Shown: in pieces, positions 1-4,278 of the stretch
Position numbering within the stretch: the stretch's first letter is position 1
Layout: every line of letters begins with the position of its first letter
DNA from: JAVZIQ01 sp037440545
GTDB lineage: Archaea > Thermoproteota > Bathyarchaeia > Bathyarchaeales > Bathycorpusculaceae
Direction of reading: 5' to 3'
Assembly (NCBI GenBank): GCA_037440545.1
Contig: JBBITX010000067.1
Span: 1-6,296, forward strand
DNA: 6,296 nt
The notes under the pieces: model-generated
The model's database searches: none
Told to the model about the DNA's origin: nothing
The model's input: the letters and a program-made list of their open reading frames with translations, nothing else
Translations under genes and position numbers: made by a program

Positions 1-365
1 AGTTTTTCGAATACGCCCCAACGGATTTTCCAATCCTTAAAATGCCGGATAAGAGCACGTTTCACCGCTTTGTTGTCAGGTTTTGTTCTTGATATCACAA
101 CAACGGGTTTTCGGAATCTCTCGTAAAGAACTGTAGGGTCTATGACGTTGAAACCGGCGAAGGAAACCCCTGCAAGCATAACAGCATCAAAATTCCATTC
201 GCTTAGAATTTCAACAGTCTTGTTTGTTGCGTCTAAGCCGTCAACAGTTACCTCTGCAAATTTCACTCCTTCTATCTCCAAATTTTTAAAAAGAACAGCA
301 GCCAAAAGGGCGTGTTTGGTTATGCCTTTTTTGAAGCTTCCATCCTCAATTCCTACAATTCGCAT
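1..365 (-). CDS. DUF99/UPF0215 family protein (endonuclease V-like fold), 3' end cut by window edge
   Basis: Reading the minus strand from ATG at 365 gives 121 residues with no stop before the window edge, so the C terminus is missing; full-length members are, from memory, somewhat under 200 residues. The family signature is clear: IEDGSF at residues 6-11, VTVDGLDAT at 39-47 and GVSFAGFNVID at 66-76. DUF99 proteins are widespread in archaea and share the RNase H-like fold of endonuclease V, which cuts DNA or RNA beside deaminated bases; a uracil/deoxyuridine-directed nuclease role has been proposed for the family. Asp8 and Asp42 are my candidate metal ligands, by inference only. The ATG lies inside the 3' end of cdc6 (20-bp overlap), there is no clear separate Shine-Dalgarno sequence, and translation is probably coupled to cdc6. 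Family assignment is strong; the biochemical role here is inferred. Confidence 0.88.
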   Translation of the reverse strand, partial: MRIVGIEDGSFKKGITKHALLAAVLFKNLEIEGVKFAEVTVDGLDATNKTVEILSEWNFDAVMLAGVSFAGFNVIDPTVLYERFRKPVVVISRTKPDNKAVKRALIRHFKDWKIRWGVFEK

Positions 366-1596
366 TCTTTGAAAGGCATTTCGGCTCATAATCAATCAGG
401 CGCCCAAGCCTACTGTCATTAGAGAAGGCTTCTCTAATAAGGGTGCGCGTCACCTCTAACCTAATTTTCTTTGTCCGCCCGTATCTTCCCATACTAACAA
501 CTTGCGCGTTTAACAAGCCTAAAGCGTCCAGTTCATTAACTAAGGTGCTGACCCGCCGCTGAGTTAAAGGTGTTAAAGCTAATTCCCCGCAAAGCTCATT
601 GTAAACCTCGTAGATCTCGCCCGTTACAGCGCGATAACCGTTTGCCCTAACCATATGAAAGACGCTTAACAAAACAAGCTTCGAGTGCAATGTGAGGTTT
701 GCTAAGGCTTCAACCACACGGTTATGTTCTATAAGCTTTTCAGCCTCACGAATATGTTCCTCTGTAACCATTTCTGCGCCAGTCCGCTCCGCAACTTCAC
801 CAGCAACACGAAGAAGGTCTAAGGCTCTGCGAGCATCTCCATGCTCAGCTGCAGCCAACGCCGCGCAGAGGCTCAAAGCCCCCTCACTTAAAGCGGCTTC
901 ACGGAACGCCATCTGCGCCCGCTCCGCCAGAATATCTCTCAGTTCCTCCGCGTCATAAGGCCTAAAAACAATCTCCTCCTCGCTAAGGGAGCTTAACACT
1001 CTCGGATCAAGGAATTCTTTTAGGCGCAAGTCGTTAGAAATGCCGATAATGGATACTTTGCTTTGCGATAACGCCTCGTTAATCCTTGTAAGCTCATAGA
1101 GGAGAGCATCACTCCGCGACTTAACCAAGACATCCACTTCGTCCAGCACGATAATCATTATCTTTTTCGATGCATCCAAACCCTTCTTGAACCTTTCAAA
1201 CACTTCGCCCACAGAAAGGCCGGTAAAAGGAATGGAAAGCTGAATGCCATCGCATAAACTTGCTAAAACGCGGTATTCTGTTCCAGCTAAGCGACAGTTT
1301 ACATAGCAAAAACTGACAGGGGCACCAAACTCTCTTGCCTTAGCCTCCAAACGGGTTAGCACATATTTCGTCACAGCTGTCTTGCCGGTTCCGGTTTTTC
1401 CATAAACAAAAATGTTGGAGCATCTGGCGCCTTTTAAAACGGGTGCAACAGTCTCTCCAAGACGTCTAATTTGATCTTCACGATGCGGCAGCCTTTCAGG
1501 TAAATAGTCATGGCGAAGAACCTCCCTGTCCTTAAAGACACCAGCCCTATTAAAAAATCTACTGAATACCTCATCTAACACGCTCGTCTCCTTCAT
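346..1596 (-). CDS. cdc6: Orc1/Cdc6-type replication initiator AAA+ ATPase
   Basis: This 416-residue protein is a complete archaeal Orc1/Cdc6, which binds origin recognition boxes, uses ATP to control binding and helps load the MCM helicase. Visible parts in order: Walker A GKTGTGKT (66-73), Walker B with DEVD at 152-155, sensor 1 Asn188 in IIGISND, a sensor 2 region GDARRALDLLR (253-263), and a C-terminal winged helix from about 303 to 380, whose helix-rich part LTQRRVSTLVNELDALGLL (344-362) is followed by a basic wing GRYGRTKK. Length is typical. The ATG at 1596 is preceded by a strong Shine-Dalgarno stretch (AGGAGGAGGG on the minus strand), which fixes the start. The gene's end overlaps the DUF99 start by 20 bp, so the two are probably co-transcribed. 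All nucleotide-binding residues are present, so it should be an active ATPase. I cannot tell which Orc1 paralogue class it belongs to. Confidence 0.97.
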   Translation of the reverse strand: MKETSVLDEVFSRFFNRAGVFKDREVLRHDYLPERLPHREDQIRRLGETVAPVLKGARCSNIFVYGKTGTGKTAVTKYVLTRLEAKAREFGAPVSFCYVNCRLAGTEYRVLASLCDGIQLSIPFTGLSVGEVFERFKKGLDASKKIMIIVLDEVDVLVKSRSDALLYELTRINEALSQSKVSIIGISNDLRLKEFLDPRVLSSLSEEEIVFRPYDAEELRDILAERAQMAFREAALSEGALSLCAALAAAEHGDARRALDLLRVAGEVAERTGAEMVTEEHIREAEKLIEHNRVVEALANLTLHSKLVLLSVFHMVRANGYRAVTGEIYEVYNELCGELALTPLTQRRVSTLVNELDALGLLNAQVVSMGRYGRTKKIRLEVTRTLIREAFSNDSRLGRLIDYEPKCLSKNANCRN

Positions 1597-1599
1597 TAG

Positions 1600-1608
1600 C
1601 CCTCCTCC
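1600..1608 (-). promoter_or_regulatory. Strong ribosome binding site of cdc6
   Basis: The minus strand reads GGAGGAGGG, ending three bases before the ATG at 1596. The upstream GGAGG copy gives a spacing of seven bases, which is ideal. It supports ATG 1596 over internal starts and shows that this transcript has a leader, so it is not leaderless. Confidence 0.8.
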
Positions 1609-1648
1609 TTTTGGTATAATGCCTCTCTACTTTAGGAGGTAGCAAAAT

Positions 1649-1661
1649 AAGGTGTATTATA
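1649..1661 (-). promoter_or_regulatory. Possible TATA box for cdc6
   Basis: The minus strand contains TATAATAC just upstream of cdc6. An archaeal start about 25 bases downstream would fall near 1633 and leave a leader of roughly 35 bases containing the Shine-Dalgarno sequence. The element lies inside the first codons of the divergent gene at 1652, so the two promoters would overlap. No convincing BRE is visible; this is a guess from spacing. Confidence 0.3.
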
Positions 1662-1747
1662 CAGAAAACTGGATAAGCAGCAGAAAAATCCTAAAAACTG
1701 TTGAAAGAAAGGTTATGGAAAAGCGAACAGAGACACCCCTTCATTTC
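1652..1747 (+). CDS. Unknown protein, N-terminal fragment, divergent from cdc6 and cut by the first gap
   Basis: A GTG at 1652 opens a frame of 32 residues (starting MYYTENWISSRK) that runs without a stop to the run of N. A good Shine-Dalgarno sequence AGGAGGT at 1634-1640 lies 11 bases upstream, and an in-frame TAG at 1640-1642 rules out an earlier start. An in-frame ATG at 1715 (residue 22) is a weaker alternative. The fragment is basic and soluble-looking, with no signal peptide. I do not recognise the family. It is divergent from cdc6, with 55 bp between the start codons, so a shared regulatory region is likely. Its remaining length and its end are unknown because the gap size is not real. 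Confidence 0.5.
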
Positions 1748-1847
1748 NNNNNNNNNNNNNNNNNNNNNNNNNNNNNNNNNNNNNNNNNNNNNNNNNNNNN
1801 NNNNNNNNNNNNNNNNNNNNNNNNNNNNNNNNNNNNNNNNNNNNNNN
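1748..1847. other. Scaffold gap, 100 N
   Basis: Exactly 100 undetermined bases, the usual placeholder for a gap of unknown length. Any frame drawn across it is unreliable, and the distance between cdc6 and the AT-rich region to its right is unknown. Confidence 0.98.
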
Positions 1848-1928
1848 CAAAGGCGTTTAATTATGCAAAGTTTCCGTTCCCCTTCAAACTCTTCAGGAAA
1901 CGATTACAGTAGAATTCTGAGTTGGTGA
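1848..1928 (+). CDS. Possible 3' end of a plus-strand gene after the gap
   Basis: Two plus-strand frames are open from the gap. One from 1850 ends at TAG 1910-1912 and reads KAFNYAKFPFPFKLFRKRLQ. The other from 1848 ends at TGA 1926-1928. Either could be the tail of the gene starting at 1652, or neither may be coding. The first ends in a basic, aromatic-rich tail that looks more protein-like. Too short to decide; reported so that the stretch is not overlooked. Confidence 0.25.
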   Translation, partial: QRRLIMQSFRSPSNSSGNDYSRILSW

Positions 1929-1965
1929 AAAAACAAGGAAGCTCTATTACACTTAAAGAACGCCC

Positions 1966-1998
1966 AATTTCACAACTTTGTGAATATACTGTGAAATT
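1966..1998. repeat. Nested inverted repeats built from TTCACA/TGTGAA
   Basis: AATTTCACA at 1966-1974 is perfectly complementary to TGTGAAATT at 1990-1998, with a 15-base loop. Inside it, TTCACAA (1969-1975), CT, TTGTGAA (1978-1984) forms a compact dyad with two perfect 7-bp arms. Three half-sites in 33 bp looks like a tandem binding site for a dimeric winged-helix regulator. It could instead form a hairpin, but no T-run follows immediately as for a bacterial-type terminator. Confidence 0.55.
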
Positions 1999-2082
1999 TA
2001 TTTTGCTTGCCTTTTCTTTAGCCAAAAATCATTTTAATTTACTATTTCTTGCCTTTTTATTGTGAAGAAGCCACCCTCTTTT

Positions 2083-2098
2083 TTCCACTGGAGATAAA
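2083..2098. promoter_or_regulatory. Sequence resembling the core of an archaeal origin recognition box
   Basis: TTCCACTGGAGATAAA contains the short dyad TCCA-C-TGGA followed by an A-rich flank, close to the Orc1/Cdc6 origin box core that I recall as roughly TTCCAnTGGAAACnAAG. The G-string normally seen after the core is absent. The nearest G-rich stretch is AGGGGA at 2133-2138, which is too far away. One imperfect copy is weak evidence by itself; the nearby cdc6 raises its value. Confidence 0.35.
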
Positions 2099-2245
2099 TA
2101 ACGCTTTTAAACTCTTTTACTTTTTGCTGTTAGAGGGGATAAGTGAAGTTTGTGAGTTTAAATGTTTGGAAATTTTCTTTCTTTTTAACTTTAAAGCCTA
2201 AATAACGATTTTTCTCTTTTCCTTTTTCACCGTAACAGCTATAAC

Positions 2246-2270
2246 TTGTGAAGTGTAAAATTGTGAAGTG
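2246..2270 (+). promoter_or_regulatory. Direct repeat TTGTGAAGTG flanking a TATA-like TAAAA
   Basis: TTGTGAAGTG occurs exactly at 2246-2255 and 2261-2270, separated by TAAAA (2256-2260). If TAAAA is the TATA element, transcription would start about 25 bases later, just before the ATG at 2290. A protein bound to the repeats would then cover the core promoter and probably repress the winged-helix gene, possibly by autoregulation. The repeat is seen directly; the function is inferred. Confidence 0.45.
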
Positions 2271-2289
2271 CTGAGGGTGCCTAGAGCGG

Positions 2290-2709
2290 ATGCCCGCGAG
2301 GAAAATGCGTATAGAACTGTTCGATAACGAAGGCAACAAGTACAGCATAGCTTTTGAAGGGCAGATTACGCGGGAAAAGGCACTCCGTCTACTAGATCTC
2401 GTGGAGATACTGGGTGGAGCGGCTGGAGCTAACCCTGGAATCAGCACCGCTGTGGGTGAAATGTCAAAGTATGATAAAGTGTTAACGTTAATACAGAGAA
2501 ATTTCCCAATAGCTTGGTTTTCATCAAGGGAAATTCAAACAGTCTACGAACAAGAATTCAAGGAGCCTATAAGCCTCAGCACAGTAGCCACATACCTTTC
2601 CAGACTGGCAAGCAAAGGAATTCTCATAAAAACCGGGGCTTCTAACCGCTTAAAATATAGGCTGGCCCCAGGTTTTCCACATGTAACCCTAAAGCAGCAG
2701 ATAACCTAA
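2290..2709 (+). CDS. Small winged-helix DNA-binding protein
   Basis: A 139-residue protein in two parts. Residues 6-42 begin with a beta hairpin (MRIELFDNEGNKYSIAFEG) followed by a helix (REKALRLLDLVEIL), a layout I have seen in small archaeal regulators. After a Gly/Ala-rich linker (42-57), residues 59-126 form a winged helix with a likely recognition helix at 94-109 (ISLSTVATYLSRLASKG) and a wing ILIKTGASNRLKYRLA. It is probably a transcriptional regulator; no ligand-binding domain, cysteine cluster or membrane segment is seen. An in-frame TGA at 2272 bounds the start. ATG 2290 has GAGGGTG ten bases upstream, whereas ATG 2305 (residue 6) has GAGG only three bases upstream; either is possible. 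It converges on the membrane winged-helix gene with 22 bp between stop codons, and its promoter carries a direct repeat that may be its own operator. No symbol is justified. Confidence 0.85.
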   Translation: MPARKMRIELFDNEGNKYSIAFEGQITREKALRLLDLVEILGGAAGANPGISTAVGEMSKYDKVLTLIQRNFPIAWFSSREIQTVYEQEFKEPISLSTVATYLSRLASKGILIKTGASNRLKYRLAPGFPHVTLKQQIT

Positions 2710-2720
2710 TGCCCCATTGT

Positions 2721-2725
2721 AAAAA
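2721..2725 (-). terminator. Possible T-run terminator of the membrane winged-helix gene
   Basis: The minus strand has TTTTT seven to eleven bases after the TAA at 2732. Archaeal termination often needs only a T-run. The run is short and without a hairpin, so this is a weak call. Confidence 0.25.
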
Positions 2726-2731
2726 GTCACT

Positions 2732-3445
2732 TTAAGCGGCTTCTGCCTCGGTTTTTCGTAAGAATTTCTCCATTTCCTTTTTCGTGCTGTATTTGAAGGG
2801 AATTTTACTTGAGTCCCTCTCCAAATAGCCTTCCTCATAAAGCTTTTTCATCAGCCGGGCGGTGTGCTCGCGGCTAAGCTTAATCCTCTCTTTTATTTCG
2901 GGGGCTGTTTTAGGGCCTTCTCTGGCTAACATTTCTAATATGGCCAGCTCTGTGTCAGTTAAGTGGGCTAAGGCTTTTTCCCTTTTTATGGGTATAACTG
3001 CTTCGATTCTAGGTTCTGGAGAAACTGGCTCTTGCTGGGCTTTCTCTTCTAGAAAGGAAACTCTAGAAGCTAGTTTCTCATGTGACGCAGTGACGTCACG
3101 TGTCAGCTTTTCAATTTCAGCCACTTGAGCCAGCAGCTTATCACTAACCTCTGCCACACTGTTAGTTTTGTCTTCTAAGGCCTTTAGTTTCCCTTCAACT
3201 CCCTCCACTTTCTTTATAGCTTCACTGCTCCTTGCGGAAGCGGCTTCAACCTTGTAGGAAAGCATCTCCAAATTATCTGCAGCCCGTTTAAGCTCCCTGC
3301 TAAAACTTATAATAACATCGCTGAAGGATTCCCTAGCCTTTTCATACTCCTTCTTAATTTTAACAAGATACCTGTAATATTCAACTGCAAAACCAGTTGC
3401 AACAACAAATAACACGAAAGAAAGCAGTAACACAAAGTCAATCAT
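2732..3445 (-). CDS. Membrane-anchored coiled-coil protein with C-terminal winged helix (MarR/TrmB-like)
   Basis: A 237-residue protein with three parts. Residues about 3-23 (DFVLLLSFVLFVVATGFAVEY) are one hydrophobic helix with no obvious signal-peptidase site, so a membrane anchor; the basic residues that follow (KIKK) suggest the rest is cytoplasmic. Residues about 31-138 are charged and heptad-like with many Glu, Lys, Leu and Val, predicting a long coiled coil and oligomerisation. A Pro-rich linker (140-153) leads to a winged helix at about 161-228: LTDTELAILEMLAREGPKTA, then recognition helix SREHTARLMKKLYEEG (191-206) and wing. It may tie DNA to the membrane or relay an envelope signal to transcription; both are inferences. 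ATG 3445 has GGTGAT five bases upstream on the minus strand. The region upstream is packed with TGACATCACA-type dyads that are natural candidate operators. No effector-binding domain is visible. Confidence 0.85.
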   Translation of the reverse strand: MIDFVLLLSFVLFVVATGFAVEYYRYLVKIKKEYEKARESFSDVIISFSRELKRAADNLEMLSYKVEAASARSSEAIKKVEGVEGKLKALEDKTNSVAEVSDKLLAQVAEIEKLTRDVTASHEKLASRVSFLEEKAQQEPVSPEPRIEAVIPIKREKALAHLTDTELAILEMLAREGPKTAPEIKERIKLSREHTARLMKKLYEEGYLERDSSKIPFKYSTKKEMEKFLRKTEAEAA

Positions 3446-3494
3446 GCGAAATCACCAGTGATTTTCCTGTAGCGCCGTGTGATTTTAACATGTT

Positions 3495-3509
3495 ACATCA
3501 CATGTCACA
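3495..3509. repeat. 15-bp repeat ACATCACATGTCACA, copy 1
   Basis: Identical to copy 2 at 3563-3577, 68 bp away in the same orientation. The core dyad here is TTACAT-CAC-ATGTCA (one mismatch). It is also preceded by TGTGAT (3478-3483), which pairs with ATCACA (3497-3502) around the TAACATGTTA palindrome. This copy would overlap the expected start of transcription if CTTAAAT near 3530 is the TATA box. Confidence 0.7.
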
Positions 3510-3560
3510 GTTTTAATGGAAAACGCATTTAAGGCTTATGGTTGTTTTCGTATAAGGCGA

Positions 3561-3577
3561 TGACATCACATGTCACA
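3561..3577. repeat. 15-bp repeat, copy 2, with perfect dyad TGACAT-CAC-ATGTCA
   Basis: TGACATCACATGTCACA contains a perfect inverted repeat with 6-bp arms and a 3-bp centre (3561-3575), and its last 15 bases match copy 1 exactly. On the minus strand it sits immediately upstream of a TATA-like CTTATA, a position suited to an activator or an upstream repressor site. Confidence 0.7.
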
Positions 3578-3628
3578 AGTTTTCGAATATCTCATATTTC
3601 TTTAGAAAGGTTTTTCTTAGGCATTTTT

Positions 3629-3669
3629 GCGCTTTCTCTTCTTTTAGCGCTTTTTTCTCTTCAGTTTTA
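3629..3669 (+). repeat. Imperfect tandem duplication, T/C-rich
   Basis: GCGCTTTCTCTTCTTTTA (3629-3646) is followed directly by a longer version of the same unit, 3647-3669, in which extra T and AG bases are inserted. It looks like a local slippage duplication. It gives the minus strand a Lys/Glu-rich reading. Confidence 0.5.
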
Positions 3670-3697
3670 GCGGGAGATGTTCAACTTTTGTGTGATT

Positions 3698-3707
3698 TGT
3701 GATGTCA
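3698..3707 (-). repeat. Partial copy of the dyad motif at the upstream gene's stop codon
   Basis: The minus strand reads TGACATCACA, identical to the first ten bases of the 3561-3577 element as read on the plus strand. Its TGA is the stop codon of the conserved gene. A further ATCACA (minus strand) lies a few bases on. Probably a weaker third site of the same family. Confidence 0.4.
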
Positions 3708-4178
3708 CGATAGCCTTTCAGAGGGATTTGAAAGCCTTTTTAGGCTCATTTCCAACTCTTCTCTCAACATTTTCAGGAATTTTGTTTGTTCTTCTATCTG
3801 TTCACTTTTTTCTGGTATGCTTTTGTGGGCGTCTATGTATTCCTGCAGTTTGTTTGCGGTTTCAATATATGGGTCTAAAGTTGTGCTTTCAAAAATTCCT
3901 AAGTACCCTAAGAGTAGCACTGTGTAGATGGATTTTATTACGTTTTCTTCCGCCTGTCTTAAGGTTCTATTAAAGGATCCGCGGCTTATTTTAGCCTTTG
4001 TTAGCCTTAATTTGGCTTTTTCATCGTATTTTAGCGGTTTTCCTGAAATATTTTCTGCTAAAATATCAATGAGCAGTGTTTCAAGCTGCGTTTTTGTTAA
4101 GTGACTGTTTTTAGCCAGTATTTTTACAATAGGGTCTTCTAGAGACTTTTTTAGCCATGCTTGAACGTTCTCTTTTAA
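3705..4178 (-). CDS. Conserved archaeal protein of unknown function, N terminus lost in gap
   Basis: The minus strand is open for 157 residues from the gap edge to TGA at 3707-3705, so this is a real gene lacking its 5' end rather than a short ORF starting at an internal GTG. It is all-helical in character. The segments QLETLLIDILAENISGKPL (31-49), SRGSFNRTL (65-73) and NVIKSIYTVLLLGYLG (79-94) look strongly conserved and resemble an uncharacterised protein I associate with Thermoproteota and Bathyarchaeia. The SRGSFNRTL segment resembles the turn and second helix of a helix-turn-helix, so nucleic-acid binding is possible but unproven. TVLLLGYLGIF is too short to be a secure membrane span. 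The C-terminal part (103-150) is charged and coiled-coil-like. It lies upstream of the membrane winged-helix gene on the same strand. Its frame continues beyond the stop into a Lys/Glu-rich tail interrupted by a second TGA. Confidence 0.75.
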   Translation of the reverse strand, partial: LKENVQAWLKKSLEDPIVKILAKNSHLTKTQLETLLIDILAENISGKPLKYDEKAKLRLTKAKISRGSFNRTLRQAEENVIKSIYTVLLLGYLGIFESTTLDPYIETANKLQEYIDAHKSIPEKSEQIEEQTKFLKMLREELEMSLKRLSNPSERLS

Positions 4179-4278
4179 NNNNNNNNNNNNNNNNNNNNNN
4201 NNNNNNNNNNNNNNNNNNNNNNNNNNNNNNNNNNNNNNNNNNNNNNNNNNNNNNNNNNNNNNNNNNNNNNNNNNNNNN
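4179..4278. other. Scaffold gap, 100 N
   Basis: Exactly 100 undetermined bases. Both flanking genes read outwards from it and both lack their 5' ends, so it hides two start codons and the divergent promoter region between them. The true size must exceed about 90 bases for the aminotransferase N terminus alone. Confidence 0.98.

Larger units (their letters stand above)
1918..2289. other. AT-rich non-coding region with repeats; candidate origin or operator region
   Basis: About 370 bp without a credible gene on either strand; a minus-strand frame here overlaps the real winged-helix gene and resembles no protein I know. The sequence is visibly AT-rich with long T-rich tracts. It holds six TGTGAA/TTCACA words, a perfect 16-bp dyad (1969-1984), a longer inverted repeat (1966-1998), a TTCCACTGGAGATAAA element (2083-2098) and a direct repeat next to the 2290 start. 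Archaeal origins typically lie near cdc6 in AT-rich spacers with origin recognition boxes, so an origin is possible. Only one box-like element is seen and the link to cdc6 crosses a gap. Confidence 0.4.
3446..3704. promoter_or_regulatory. Intergenic regulatory region with repeated dyads
   Basis: This 259-bp spacer between two minus-strand genes holds two exact 15-bp repeats, a TAACATGTTA palindrome (3486-3495), ATCAC-CA-GTGAT (3451-3462) beside the start codon, and a further partial copy at the upstream gene's stop. TATA-like minus-strand words occur at about 3528-3534 (CTTAAAT) and 3551-3556 (CTTATA), near the repeats. It also contains a T/C-rich imperfect tandem duplication (3629-3669). I see no separate gene here. 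Confidence 0.5.

Noticed and set aside
142..372. 76-residue plus-strand frame at the left end
   Set aside because: Antisense to the DUF99 gene, whose family motifs are clear.
692..958. 88-residue plus-strand frame inside cdc6
   Set aside because: Ser/Ala/Arg-rich shadow of the clearly real cdc6 gene on the other strand; no ribosome site or family resemblance.
1885..1900. TTCAGGAAACGATTAC as a second origin-box-like element
   Set aside because: Matches only the GGAAACGA part, lacks the TCCA dyad arm, and lies where a gene end may be; too weak to count.
2130..2447. 105-residue minus-strand frame over the AT-rich spacer and the 2290 gene
   Set aside because: Antisense to the supported winged-helix gene; Ser- and Phe-rich low-quality composition.
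3046..3075. TCTAGAA direct repeat
   Set aside because: Lies in the coding sequence of the coiled coil and is too short to be more than chance or codon repetition.
3573..3680. Separate small protein encoded by the charged minus-strand tail
   Set aside because: No usable start codon in the open stretch and no ribosome site; kept only as a possible readthrough or decayed tail.
3677..3973. 98-residue Phe/Leu-rich plus-strand frame resembling a membrane protein
   Set aside because: It is the antisense of the Lys/Glu-rich conserved gene; antisense of Lys/Glu codons reads as Phe/Leu and mimics membrane segments.
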